A DNA stretch of 64,000 nt from NCBI RefSeq assembly GCF_025028335.1, contig NZ_JAFEUW010000001.1, positions 1,054,001 to 1,118,000 on the forward strand, written 5' to 3'. Shown one piece after another: positions 40,577 to 48,608 of the stretch. The position numbers and the translations under genes were made by a program. Below the pieces are notes generated by a model that worked only from the letters and a program-made list of their open reading frames with translations, was not told the origin of the DNA and did not search any database. Each line of letters begins with the position of its first letter. The first letter of the stretch is position 1. This DNA is from Brachybacterium sillae. GTDB lineage: Bacteria > Actinomycetota > Actinomycetes > Actinomycetales > Dermabacteraceae.

Positions 40577-40581
40577 GGAGA

Positions 40582-41466
40582 TCAGGCCGTCGGGGAGAGG
40601 TCGACCCCGGTCCACTCCGTGTAGATCCGGGTGAGGGTGCCGTCCTCCTGCAGGGAGGTGAGGATCTCGTCCAGACGCTGCTGCAGCGGTTCCTGGCCGC
40701 GCGGGAGGATGATCCCGACCTCGGTGTCCCCGGGCAGTTCCTCCTCCAGCAGCCGGAAGGGCGCGTCAGGGTGCTCCTCCTGGTAGGTCTGGAAGGAGAC
40801 GATGTCGTTGGCGGTGGCGTCCGCGCGGCCGGCGGTCAGGAGCTCCATCGCCTCGGCGAAGCCCTGCACCGGCAGGATCTGCGCCCCCAGGTCGGTCATC
40901 TGGGCGGCCCAGTTGCTGGTGGCGGACTGGGCGGCGCGACGGCCCTCGAGGTCGGCGAGGGTGCGGATGTCGGAGTCCTGCGGGACGGCGACCCGGCCGA
41001 CGGATCGGGCGTACGGCTGGGTGAAGAGGTACTTCTCCTGCCGCTCCGGGGTGATGCCGACGTTGTTGATGACGAGGTCGTACTTGTCGACATCCAGGCC
41101 CGCGATGAGGGAGTCCCATTCGGTCTCGATGTACTCGGGGGTCGCCCCCAGCTGCTGCGCGATGGCGTCAGCGATCTCCTTCTCGAAGCCGACCAGGGCG
41201 CCGCTGTCGTCGTGGAACGCGTAGGGCCGGTAGGTGCCCTCCAGGCCGATGCGGACGCGCTTCGTGCTGGTGATGCGCTGCAGCAGGTCCTCCGCGGCGG
41301 GGCTGCCGCCACCGTCACTGGCGGCCCCCGAGGCGGGGGCGACCTGCCCGTCGGCGCCGCGCTGCTGGGCGGGGCCGCAGGCGGCGAGGACGAGAGCGAG
41401 GGCGGAGGTGCCGCCGAGGGCGAGGGCGCTGCGGCGGGTGGCGCGGGGATCGAGGGGTCGGGTCAT
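40582..41466 (-). CDS. Amino-acid-binding lipoprotein, SBP family 3
   Basis: Receptor of 294 residues. N-terminal Tat-type lipoprotein signal (RRSALALGG...LVLAAC), a Ser/Gly/Ala linker, then a two-lobed domain: VRIGLEGTYRPYAFHDDSGALVGFEKEIADAIA, EWDSLIAGLDVDKYDLVINNVGITPER, YLFTQPYARSVG, and TSNWAAQM. This pattern is close to cystine/diaminopimelate-type receptors (FliY/TcyA) but ligand cannot be fixed by eye. AAGGAG precedes the ATG. It follows the PLP-enzyme gene by 42 bp on the same strand. Confidence 0.92.
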   Translation of the reverse strand: MTRPLDPRATRRSALALGGTSALALVLAACGPAQQRGADGQVAPASGAASDGGGSPAAEDLLQRITSTKRVRIGLEGTYRPYAFHDDSGALVGFEKEIADAIAQQLGATPEYIETEWDSLIAGLDVDKYDLVINNVGITPERQEKYLFTQPYARSVGRVAVPQDSDIRTLADLEGRRAAQSATSNWAAQMTDLGAQILPVQGFAEAMELLTAGRADATANDIVSFQTYQEEHPDAPFRLLEEELPGDTEVGIILPRGQEPLQQRLDEILTSLQEDGTLTRIYTEWTGVDLSPTA

Positions 41467-41508
41467 GGGGGTGCTCCTTCGGGAGGGCGGCGGACGGGGG
41501 TGCGGGGG

Positions 41509-42642
41509 TCAGCGTGCGGCGGCGAGGGCCTGGTCGAGGTCGGCGATGAGGTCGTCGACGCGCTCGATGCCGACGCTGAGGCGCAGCAGGTCATCGGTGA
41601 TACCAGCGCGGTCGCGGGCCTCGGGGGTCATCGCCTCATGGGTCATGGTGGCCGGGTGGCAGATGAGGGATTCGACGCCCCCGAGGCTCACCGCGTAGGC
41701 GGGCAGGTTCAGCGCGCGCAGGAAGCGCACGCGGTCCAGGCCGGGTGCGAGGCGGAAGGACAGCACCGCCCCCGGGCCGGCGGCCTGCTCGGCATGCACG
41801 CGGGCCTCCTCCTCGGAGGCACTGCCGGGGGTGAGCACCGCGGCGATCCCCTCGTGGGAGCGCAGGTGGGCAGCGATCGCCACAGCGTTGTCCTGCTGGC
41901 GGCCCAGGCGCAGCGGCAGGGTCTTGATGCTCTGGATCAGGCGGAAGCTGTCCTGCGGGGCGAGCACCCCGCCGCCGGCTTTCTGGGCCAGGGCCAGGGT
42001 CTCGGCGAGGGCCGGATCGTCGGTGGTGACCACTCCGGCGAGCAGGTCGGAGTGGCCGCCGAGGTACTTGGTGGCGGACTGCACGACGATGTCGGCACCC
42101 AGTTCCAGGGGCCGCTGCAGCACGGGGGTCATGAAGGTGTTGTCGACGACCAGCAACGCCCCGTGACGATGGGCGAGCTCGGCCACCCGCCGCAGATCGG
42201 TGATGCGCAACGTAGGGTTGGCGGGGGTCTCGACGAACACCATGCGGGTGCGCTCGGGCAGGTCGTCATCGGTGAGGGCGCTGAGGTCGTCGACGTAGCG
42301 GGCGGTGATGCCGCGCGCGGGGAGGAGACGCTCGACGAAGCGGTAGGTGCCGCCGTACACGCTGGTGGGCAGCACCACCACGTCCCCGGAGCGGAGGGTC
42401 TCGAACACGGCGGCGGTGGCGGCCATGCCGGTGGCGAAGGCGAAACCGTGCGAGGCGCCGTCGAGTGCGGCGAGGACCGTCTCGAGGGCCGCACGGGTGG
42501 GATTGCCGCCGCGCTGGTAGGCGTAGGGGCCCTCACCGGTGGCGGGGTCCAGCGCGAAGGTGGAGGCGAGGTGCACCGGGGGCACGACGGCGCCGTGCTC
42601 GTGATGCCGCAGGGTCTGCACCGCGAGGGTGTCGATATGCAT
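41509..42642 (-). CDS. Cys/Met-metabolism PLP enzyme (cystathionine lyase/synthase type)
   Basis: Fold-type I PLP enzyme of 377 residues. It is cystathionine gamma-synthase, gamma-lyase, beta-lyase or a methionine gamma-lyase; these cannot be separated reliably by eye. Visible blocks: YAYQRGGNPTRAALE, FATGMAATAAV, PTSVYGGTYRF, ETPANPTLRITDL, LVVDNTFMTPVLQ, the cofactor Lys in SATKYLGGHSD, and SLGGVESLICHPA near the C-terminus. The ATG follows GGGAGGAG. First gene of an operon with a polar amino-acid importer, which fits supply of sulfur amino acids. Confidence 0.9.
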   Translation of the reverse strand: MHIDTLAVQTLRHHEHGAVVPPVHLASTFALDPATGEGPYAYQRGGNPTRAALETVLAALDGASHGFAFATGMAATAAVFETLRSGDVVVLPTSVYGGTYRFVERLLPARGITARYVDDLSALTDDDLPERTRMVFVETPANPTLRITDLRRVAELAHRHGALLVVDNTFMTPVLQRPLELGADIVVQSATKYLGGHSDLLAGVVTTDDPALAETLALAQKAGGGVLAPQDSFRLIQSIKTLPLRLGRQQDNAVAIAAHLRSHEGIAAVLTPGSASEEEARVHAEQAAGPGAVLSFRLAPGLDRVRFLRALNLPAYAVSLGGVESLICHPATMTHEAMTPEARDRAGITDDLLRLSVGIERVDDLIADLDQALAAAR

Positions 42643-42714
42643 GGGGCTCCTCCCGGGGATCGGCGGAGCCACTACTCTAAGCCCTCCTCATGGTGGCCAT
42701 AAGTGATGATGACG

Positions 42715-43431
42715 TCACATGACGCGCGGCCCGAACACCGCGGATCCCGGCCGCACCACCGTCGCGCCCTCCTCGATCGCCATCTCCAGATCCCCGCTCA
42801 TCCCCATCGACAGCTCGGTGAGACCGGGCCGGGCGACCTCGTCGCGCAGTCGGCGCAGCAGCGCGAGGGAGGCGCGCACCGCCTCCGGGTCCTCAGTGTG
42901 AGCGCCGATGGTCATCAGACCCACCGGGTGGAGGCGCCCCGTCGCCGCCATCGCCTCGGCGGCGCGCGCCACCGCCTCGGCGGTCGGGGCGTATCCCCCC
43001 TTGGAGTCCTCTCCCGAGGTGTTCACCTGCACCATCACGCGCAGCTCCCGATCGGCCAGCTCCGCGCGCCGGGCCAGGGCCTCCACCAGGTCATCGCGAT
43101 CGACGCTCTCGACCACATCGGCGAAGGCCACGGCGTCCTTGGCCTTGTTGGTCTGCAGGCGGCCGATGAAGTGGCGCTCCACCGGGTCCGGGCCCTGCCG
43201 GAACGTTAGGAGCAGCGGGTCATCATGCTTGGCGGTCTCCTGGGCGCGGTTCTCCCCCACCGCGACCCGCCGACCGGCCTCCCGCAGCGCCGTGAGTGCG
43301 GCCGCGATCTCCTCCGGGGAGCGGGTCTTGGTGGCCAGCAGGATCAGCACGTCCTCCGGGCGTCGGCCCGCCCTCTCACAGGCCCGATCCACGCGCTCCA
43401 ACAGGGCGTCCACACGGTCGACGATGTCCAT
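42715..43431 (-). CDS. PLP homeostasis protein, YggS/PROSC family
   Basis: Small PLP-binding protein of 238 residues that buffers the cofactor in the cytosol. Visible blocks: LATKTRSPEEI with the cofactor Lys, GENRAQE, HFIGRLQTNKAK, VQVNTSGEDSKGG, GLMTIG, and LSMGMSGDLEMAIEEGATVVRPGSAVFG at the end. A leaderless start is likely (TACGCT 6 nt before ATG). In many actinobacteria this gene sits near divIVA/sepF; here it stands alone between the PLP-enzyme operon and a tRNA gene. Confidence 0.93.
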   Translation of the reverse strand: MDIVDRVDALLERVDRACERAGRRPEDVLILLATKTRSPEEIAAALTALREAGRRVAVGENRAQETAKHDDPLLLTFRQGPDPVERHFIGRLQTNKAKDAVAFADVVESVDRDDLVEALARRAELADRELRVMVQVNTSGEDSKGGYAPTAEAVARAAEAMAATGRLHPVGLMTIGAHTEDPEAVRASLALLRRLRDEVARPGLTELSMGMSGDLEMAIEEGATVVRPGSAVFGPRVM

Positions 43432-43437
43432 GCACCC

Positions 43438-43443
43438 AGCGTA
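43438..43443 (-). promoter_or_regulatory. Leaderless -10 element for the yggS-like gene
   Basis: TACGCT on the minus strand, 6 nt before the ATG at 43431. Confidence 0.45.
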
Positions 43444-43462
43444 GTCAGCACGCGTGAGGCGG

Positions 43463-43537
43463 CGCCCCCACCGGGACTCGAACCCGGACCGGAACCGCTT
43501 TTAAGGCGGCCGCCTCTGCCGATTGGGCCATGGGGGC
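43463..43537 (-). tRNA. tRNA with anticodon UAA (nominal tRNA-Leu), short variable arm
   Basis: Folds as a complete tRNA of 75 nt without encoded CCA. The 7-bp acceptor stem pairs GCCCCCA with TGGGGGC. The D arm has a 3-bp GCC/GGC stem with a loop of the Leu/Ser style. The anticodon stem GCCGC/GCGGT (one G-U) closes a 7-nt loop CTTAAAA, so the anticodon is UAA (UUA, leucine). The T arm is CCGGG-TTCGAGT-CCCGG. Only 6 nt lie between anticodon and T stems, whereas bacterial leucine tRNAs have a long variable arm, and the discriminator base is G, not A. Gene identity by anticodon is clear; charging identity is uncertain. Confidence 0.85.
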
Positions 43538-43604
43538 AGGCGGGCCGCGGGGCCCGCGCCGGAAGCCTAGCGGGCGGTCGGGTCGCATCCCGTGACGGTG
43601 TTGT

Positions 43605-43610
43605 TAGTCT
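43605..43610 (+). promoter_or_regulatory. -10 element for the DUF4190-like gene
   Basis: TAGTCT, giving a leader of about 75 nt before the start codon with GGAG in front of it. Confidence 0.4.
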
Positions 43611-43692
43611 GGCGGACGGGGATCACAGCGACGGTTGCGCCTGTCGCCCATCCCTTTCCCCTGCGAGACCACCTCTCACGACTGGAGAATCG

Positions 43693-44040
43693 ATGACCTA
43701 CTCGACCCCCGCTCCCGGCGCCCCGACCCCCGGCACCCCGACCCCCGGTGCCCCGTCGACCGCCCCCGGTGCCGTCGGCATCGATCGGGACAAGCTGCGC
43801 AACCAGGGCATTCTGTGGACCATCCTGGGTGCTCTCCTCGGCGGTTTGCTCAGCATCCCGGCGCTGATCCTGGGCATCCTCGGCATCGCCAAGGTCGACA
43901 CCGACCCCGCCGGGGCCCAGAAGCTGATCAAGTGGACGAAGCTGGTGACCATCATCGGCCTCGTCCTGTCGCTGCTGTTCGTCGTCGGCTACATCATCTT
44001 GATGGTCGTCCTCGTGGGCAGCGCGGGCACCACCTACTGA
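43693..44040 (+). CDS. Small DUF4190-like membrane protein with Pro-Gly-Thr N-terminus
   Basis: A 115-residue protein. The first 27 residues are a repeat of Pro, Gly, Ala and Thr (units such as PTPG), coded by a near-tandem GC-rich DNA repeat. Two membrane helices follow (WTILGALLGGLLSIPALILGILGIAK and VTIIGLVLSLLFVVGYIILMVVLV) around a short polar turn with VDTDPAGAQ. This layout matches DUF4190-type actinobacterial proteins, whose function is unknown. GGAG precedes the ATG, and a strong hairpin follows at 44076-44113, so it is probably a single-gene transcript. Confidence 0.75.
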   Translation: MTYSTPAPGAPTPGTPTPGAPSTAPGAVGIDRDKLRNQGILWTILGALLGGLLSIPALILGILGIAKVDTDPAGAQKLIKWTKLVTIIGLVLSLLFVVGYIILMVVLVGSAGTTY

Positions 44041-44075
44041 GCCGCACCCCCGTCGGGCCCGCACCCGACCTGCGC

Positions 44076-44113
44076 AACGCGCCCCGGTCATCAGCTGGTG
44101 ACCGGGGCGCGTT
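44076..44113. terminator. 15-bp stem, 8-nt loop terminator
   Basis: Arms 44076-44090 and 44099-44113 are exact complements. It lies between the convergent DUF4190-like gene and gnd, so it may serve both. Confidence 0.8.
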
Positions 44114-44140
44114 CTCGTGGGTCCCCGTGCGGAGCGGGGA

Positions 44141-45697
44141 TCAGCCCTGATGGTGGGATTCGCCCTCGGTGCTGCGACGCTGCGACTGCTCACCGGCGGC
44201 GCGGTCGACCGCACCGTGGGTGACACTGCCCTCGGGCTGGTCCTGACGGGTCTCGCTGCGATCGGCCGACCACTCGACGTGGTAGGTGCCCTCGGTGTCG
44301 ACACGCTGGTACGTGTGGGCGCCGAAGTAGTCACGCTGGGCCTGCACCAGAGCCGCGGGCAGGCGCTCGGAGCGGACGGCGTCGTAGTACGACAGCGTGG
44401 CCGCGAACACCGGGGCCGGGAAGCCGTGAGCGGCGGCGAAGGCCACGACGCGGCGCCACGCCGGCACACACCGGGTGATCTCCTGCGTGAAGTACTCATC
44501 GGCCAGCAGCAGCGGCAGCTTCGGGTCGCGGCGGTATGCCTCGGTGATGCGGTCGAGGAACTTCGCCCGGATGATGCACCCGGCGCGCCAGATCCGCGCC
44601 ATGGCGCCGAGGTCGATGTCCCAGTCGAACTGGGCGGCGCCGGCCGCGATCTCGTCGAACCCCTGGGAGTAGGAGACGAGCTTCGCCGCGTAGAGGGCCT
44701 GCTGCAGGTCGGCAATGAACTGCTCACGATCGGGCACGTCCTGTGCCTCGACCTGCGCCGGCAGTACAGCGCGGGCGGCCTCCCGCTGCGGCACCGACCC
44801 CGAGACGGACCGGGCGAAGGTGGCCTCGGCGATGCCGGTGACCGGGACCCCCAGGTCCAGGGCCGTCTGCACGGCCCAGGCGCCGGTGCCCTTCTGGGCG
44901 GCGCGGTCCAGGATCACGTCGACGAACGGCTTGCCGGTGCGCTGGTCCTCATGCCGCAGCACGGTCGCGGTGATCTCGATCAGGAAGGACTCGAGATCAC
45001 CCTTGTTCCAGGTGTCGAAGACGTCCCCGATCTCGGCGGCGGACATCCCCAGCGCGCGACTCATCAGGTCGTAGGCCTCGGAGATGACCTGCATGTCGGC
45101 GTACTCGATGCCGTTGTGCACCATCTTCACGAAGTGTCCGGCGCCGTCCTCACCCACGTGGGTGCAGCAGGGCTCGCCGTCGTACTGGGCCGCGATCTTC
45201 TCGAACATCGGGCCGAGGCGGTCGTAGGACTCCTTGGGGCCACCCGGCATGATCGAGGGGCCGTTCAGAGCACCCTCCTCACCACCGGAGACGCCGGCGC
45301 CGACGAAATGCAGGCCGCGCTCGCGCAGGGCGGCCTCCCGACGACGGGTGTCGGTGTACAGCGCGTTGCCGCAGTCGACGATGATGTCGCCCTCGTCCAT
45401 CAGGTCGGCGAGCTCGTCGATGACGGCGTCGGTGGGGGCGCCGGCCTTCACCATGACGATCGCCACGCGCGGGGACTTCAGGGAGGCGACGAAATCGGCC
45501 ATGGACTCCGAGGGGCGGAAATCGCCCTCGGAGCCGTGCTCGTCCATGACGGCCTCGGTGCGGCCGACGGACCGGTTGTGGATCGCGACGGTGAACCCGT
45601 TGCGGGCGAGGTTGCGGGCGAGGTTCGAACCCATGACCGCCATTCCGGTCACGCCGATGTCGGCGACGGCGGCGGGCGAGGGGGCGAAGGTTGCCAT
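44141..45697 (-). CDS. gnd: 6-phosphogluconate dehydrogenase, NADP-dependent
   Basis: Oxidative pentose-phosphate enzyme making ribulose-5-phosphate, CO2 and NADPH. The 518-residue protein starts MATFAPSPAAVADIGVTGMAVMGSNLARNLA (nucleotide-binding), with HNRS, VSGGEEGALNGPSIMPGG, GHFVKMVHNGIEYADMQ, and the substrate loop RAGCIIRAKFLD, all typical. A C-terminal tail of about 35 polar residues after the family end is an unusual extension of unknown use. The ATG is preceded by GGAG within the leader; the frame extends upstream through the promoter and is rejected. Ordinary housekeeping gene, with a divergent promoter shared region with the LapA-like gene. Confidence 0.95.
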   Translation of the reverse strand: MATFAPSPAAVADIGVTGMAVMGSNLARNLARNGFTVAIHNRSVGRTEAVMDEHGSEGDFRPSESMADFVASLKSPRVAIVMVKAGAPTDAVIDELADLMDEGDIIVDCGNALYTDTRRREAALRERGLHFVGAGVSGGEEGALNGPSIMPGGPKESYDRLGPMFEKIAAQYDGEPCCTHVGEDGAGHFVKMVHNGIEYADMQVISEAYDLMSRALGMSAAEIGDVFDTWNKGDLESFLIEITATVLRHEDQRTGKPFVDVILDRAAQKGTGAWAVQTALDLGVPVTGIAEATFARSVSGSVPQREAARAVLPAQVEAQDVPDREQFIADLQQALYAAKLVSYSQGFDEIAAGAAQFDWDIDLGAMARIWRAGCIIRAKFLDRITEAYRRDPKLPLLLADEYFTQEITRCVPAWRRVVAFAAAHGFPAPVFAATLSYYDAVRSERLPAALVQAQRDYFGAHTYQRVDTEGTYHVEWSADRSETRQDQPEGSVTHGAVDRAAGEQSQRRSTEGESHHQG

Positions 45698-45750
45698 GCG
45701 GAGGGCTCCTTGCTGGTCGGTTCCGTGGCCGCGGACGGCCCGTGCCGCCC

Positions 45751-45756
45751 ATCCTA
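45751..45756 (-). promoter_or_regulatory. -10 element for gnd
   Basis: TAGGAT on the minus strand, about 55 nt before the gnd start, leaving a leader with a ribosome site. Confidence 0.4.
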
Positions 45757-45774
45757 GAAGTCGGCCGGAGCGCC

Positions 45775-45780
45775 TAGAGT
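45775..45780 (+). promoter_or_regulatory. -10 element for the LapA-like gene
   Basis: TAGAGT, with AGGAGAG ahead of the ATG at 45822. Divergent from the gnd promoter 18 bp away. Confidence 0.4.
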
Positions 45781-45821
45781 CTGTTGTGCTTGGTTTCCAC
45801 GACCCCCGCAGGAGAGCACCC

Positions 45822-46253
45822 ATGAGCCCCACCGCCGATCGTTTCGACCGTCGCGAGGACGAGCGCTTCGACGACCGCCGCGAGGACCGGTACGACGACC
45901 GCCGGGAGGTCCAGCGTGACGTCCGGCGCGAGGAGCGCCCGGCCCCGCGTGCCGAGGAGGTCGAGGTCCCGGCCCGCAGCGGCGGCAAGACCGCCGGGAT
46001 CTGGCTGGCGCTGATCCTCGGTGCGATCGTGCTGGTGCTGCTGCTGATCTTCGTGATCCAGAACAACATCCCGACCGTGTTCACCTACTTCGGGGCGCAG
46101 TTCACCCTGCCGCTGGGGGTGGCGATACTGCTGGCCGCGATCGTGGGCGCGCTGGTCATGGCGCTGGTCGGGTCGGTGCGGATGATGCAGATGGCCTGGC
46201 AGATGCGTCAGCTGCGCCGCGGCCTGGCCGAGCTGCGTGAGCGTCGCCGCTGA
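45822..46253 (+). CDS. LapA-domain membrane protein with charged N-terminal repeat
   Basis: A 143-residue protein. About 50 N-terminal residues are made of Asp, Arg and Glu in repeated DRRED/DDRRE-like units, then Pro/Ala/Glu-rich linker. Two membrane helices follow (GIWLALILGAIVLVLLLIFVIQNN and PLGVAILLAAIVGALVMALVGSV) around IPTVFTYFGAQF, which is the LapA/DUF1049 pattern. The C-terminus is basic (MRQLRRGLAELRERRR). Function is unknown; the name comes from a lipopolysaccharide-assembly protein, which is not expected in Gram-positives. It precedes the two-component system by 55 bp on the same strand. Confidence 0.82.
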   Translation: MSPTADRFDRREDERFDDRREDRYDDRREVQRDVRREERPAPRAEEVEVPARSGGKTAGIWLALILGAIVLVLLLIFVIQNNIPTVFTYFGAQFTLPLGVAILLAAIVGALVMALVGSVRMMQMAWQMRQLRRGLAELRERRR

Positions 46254-46308
46254 TCACCGCGCCGATCATCCCAGCGAACTCCCAACCGATCAGAGCACCG
46301 TGGGGACC

Positions 46309-47022
46309 ATGACCACCGAGCACACCGACTACGAGGCACGACTGCTCGTCGTCGACGACGAGACCAACATCCGCGATCTGCTGGCGACCTCGCTGCGTTT
46401 CGCCGGATTCGAGGTCTTCACCGCCGCCACCGGGAACGAGGCCATCAAGGAGGCCACCGAGCACCAGCCCGACCTGGTGGTGCTCGACGTGATGCTCCCC
46501 GACATGGACGGTTTCACCGTCACCCGTCGGCTGCGGGACCGCGGCGAGCAGTACCCGATCCTGTTCCTCACCGCCCGCGACGAGACCAAGGACAAGGTCC
46601 AGGGCCTCACCGTCGGCGGTGACGACTACGTCACCAAGCCGTTCAGCCTGGAGGAGGTCGTGGCGCGCATCCGAGCGGTGCTGCGCCGCACCGGCGGGGG
46701 CACCGAGGAGGTGGCCGAGAGCGCCATCGTCGTGGGTGATCTGCGGCTGGACGAGGACTCCCACGAGGTGTTCCGCGGTGACGTCCCGGTGGACCTCTCC
46801 CCCACCGAGTTCAAGCTGCTGCGGTATCTCATGCTCAACGCCGGCCGCGTGGTTTCCAAGACGCAGATCCTCGATCACGTGTGGGACTACGACTGGTCCG
46901 GTGAGGTCGGGATCGTCGAGTCGTACATCTCCTACCTGCGGCGGAAGATCGACGTGCTCGGGGAGCCCATGATCCACACCAAGCGCGGCATCGGGTACGT
47001 GCTGCGCGCCGCCGACTCCTGA
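46309..47022 (+). CDS. OmpR-family response regulator
   Basis: DNA-binding regulator of 237 residues. The receiver domain has the acidic pair in LLVVDDETNI, phospho-acceptor Asp60 in LDVMLPDMDG, Thr in LFLTARDE, and Lys in KPFSLEE. A C-terminal winged helix (about 140-235: DLRLDEDSHEVFRGDVPVDLSPTEFKLLRYLM...SYISYLRRKID...IHTKRGIGYVLR) completes the OmpR/PhoB type. The ATG at 46309 was taken in preference to a start 72 bp upstream that overlaps the previous gene. Pairs with the kinase that follows 14 bp later. Its targets cannot be told; related actinobacterial pairs include TcrX/TcrY and MprA/MprB types. Confidence 0.93.
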   Translation: MTTEHTDYEARLLVVDDETNIRDLLATSLRFAGFEVFTAATGNEAIKEATEHQPDLVVLDVMLPDMDGFTVTRRLRDRGEQYPILFLTARDETKDKVQGLTVGGDDYVTKPFSLEEVVARIRAVLRRTGGGTEEVAESAIVVGDLRLDEDSHEVFRGDVPVDLSPTEFKLLRYLMLNAGRVVSKTQILDHVWDYDWSGEVGIVESYISYLRRKIDVLGEPMIHTKRGIGYVLRAADS

Positions 47023-47036
47023 GGCGCGCGGCGCCG

Positions 47037-48608
47037 ATGCCGCGTCTCCCGCTGCGCACCCACCAGCCCGTGTCCCTGTGGACCCGGGTGGTCACCGTCA
47101 TCTCTCTGCTGCTGTTGGCGGGCACCCTCGTCACGGGCGGGCTGTCGCTGTTCCTGTTGGAGCGCACGCTGCTGCAGACCGTCGACACCCAGCTCGACCA
47201 GGGCATGCAGGAGATGGTGGCCCTCACCGAGGCGGAGCTCGACGGGGACACCGGGCAGCGGCTGTCGCAGCTGTCCCGCGCCCCCGTGGACTTCGTGGTG
47301 GAGTTCCGCGGCCCCGATGGCACCACCATCGCCACCTTCGCGCCGCGCCGCCACGGGTCCCGCGGGGATCGGGCGGCCCTGCCGCAGCTGACCCAGCACG
47401 CGGTCGCGGCCCAGCAGGGCAAGCCGTTCACCGTGCTCGACGCCTCCGGGAACCGGTGGCGGGCGATGTCCGCACCGACCCGCGAGCCCGTCGGCGGCTC
47501 CGTGATCCTGGCGCTGCCGCTGGATGCCGTCGACTCGACCATGCACGAGATGGCCCTGATCATTGTGGTGGTGGGGTCGACCGTGGTGCTGGTGGGCATG
47601 GCCGCGGGGGGCTGGGTGGCGCACCGGGCGCTGGCACCACTGCGGGATGTCGAGAACACGGCCTCGCAGATCGCCGCCGGTGACCTCTCCCGCCGGGTGC
47701 CGGTCTCCGGGGCCTCGCAGGAGGTCGACACCCTCGCCATCACGCTCAACGAGATGCTGGTGCGGATCGAGCAGGCGTTCGCCTCGCAGAGCGAGTCCGA
47801 GGCGAAGGCCACGCGCTCGGAGGCGCGCATGCGCCGATTCGTCGGTGATGCCTCCCATGAGCTGCGCACCCCGCTGGCGGCGATCCGCGGATTCGGGGAG
47901 CTGTACCGCATGGGGGCGATGCGCACCGAGGAGGACGTCGCCCAGGCGATGCGCCGCATCGAGGACGAGGCCCGCCGCATGGGCTCCCTGGTGGAGAACC
48001 TGCTGCGCCTGGCCCGCCTGGATGAGAACCCGGAGCCCGACCTCGCCCCGGTGGACCTCGCCGACGCGATCTTCGACGCCGCCCAGGACCTGCGGGCGCT
48101 GGATCCCACCCGCACCGTCATGGTGGTGGGCCTCACCGGGACGCCACTGCCGGTGTCCCCGCATGTACCGGTCGGCGTGATGGGTGATGAACCGGCGCTG
48201 CGGCAGGTGATCCTCAACCTGGTCGGGAACGCGAATCGGCACACCCCGAAGGGCTCCCCCGTGGAGCTCGCGGTCGGGCATTCCCGTGAGGGAACGGTGC
48301 TGCTGGAGGTCCGTGACCACGGCAAGGGCATCCCGCCGGAACAGCGGGACAAGGTGTTCGAGCGGTTCTACCGCACCGACGAATCGCGACAGCGCACCCC
48401 CGAGCAGGGCGGCGGCGCCGGGCTGGGCCTGTCCATCGCCGCGACCATCGTGGATCAGCACAAGGGCCGCATCACGGTGCACCAGACCCCCGGCGGCGGC
48501 GCCACCTTCCGAGTGGAACTGCAGCCCGCGGAGATCGACCCGGAGGACAGCGTGGCACCCGATCAGGTCCGCGTCCTCGGTCAGGACGACGGGCCGTCCA
48601 TCACCTGA
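47037..48608 (+). CDS. Sensor histidine kinase, HisKA type
   Basis: Membrane kinase of 523 residues. First helix at about residues 15-38, an extracytoplasmic sensor of about 140 residues, second helix near 180 (IIVVVGSTVVLVGMAAGGWV), then HAMP, the H-box DASHELRTPLAA with His274, and HATPase_c: N-box ILNLVGNANRHTP, G1 DHGKGIPPEQ, F-box RFYRTDES, G2 GAGLGLSI. It would phosphorylate the regulator encoded 14 bp upstream. Signal unknown. The last 28 bp overlap the end of the convergent DUF4031 gene, so there is no room for a terminator between them. Confidence 0.94.
   Translation: MPRLPLRTHQPVSLWTRVVTVISLLLLAGTLVTGGLSLFLLERTLLQTVDTQLDQGMQEMVALTEAELDGDTGQRLSQLSRAPVDFVVEFRGPDGTTIATFAPRRHGSRGDRAALPQLTQHAVAAQQGKPFTVLDASGNRWRAMSAPTREPVGGSVILALPLDAVDSTMHEMALIIVVVGSTVVLVGMAAGGWVAHRALAPLRDVENTASQIAAGDLSRRVPVSGASQEVDTLAITLNEMLVRIEQAFASQSESEAKATRSEARMRRFVGDASHELRTPLAAIRGFGELYRMGAMRTEEDVAQAMRRIEDEARRMGSLVENLLRLARLDENPEPDLAPVDLADAIFDAAQDLRALDPTRTVMVVGLTGTPLPVSPHVPVGVMGDEPALRQVILNLVGNANRHTPKGSPVELAVGHSREGTVLLEVRDHGKGIPPEQRDKVFERFYRTDESRQRTPEQGGGAGLGLSIAATIVDQHKGRITVHQTPGGGATFRVELQPAEIDPEDSVAPDQVRVLGQDDGPSIT

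Noticed and set aside
42709-42716. TGACGTCA palindrome upstream of the PLP enzyme
   Set aside because: Only 8 bp, not repeated, and at the end of the yggS-like gene; too weak to call an operator.
43708-43770. Near-tandem GC repeat in the DUF4190-like gene as a mobile or CRISPR-like repeat
   Set aside because: It is simply the coding of a Pro-Thr-Pro-Gly protein repeat; no spacers or direct repeats of constant length.
46237-46308. Upstream start for the response regulator
   Set aside because: It would overlap the LapA-like gene and add a polar non-family N-terminus; the receiver domain begins right after ATG 46309.
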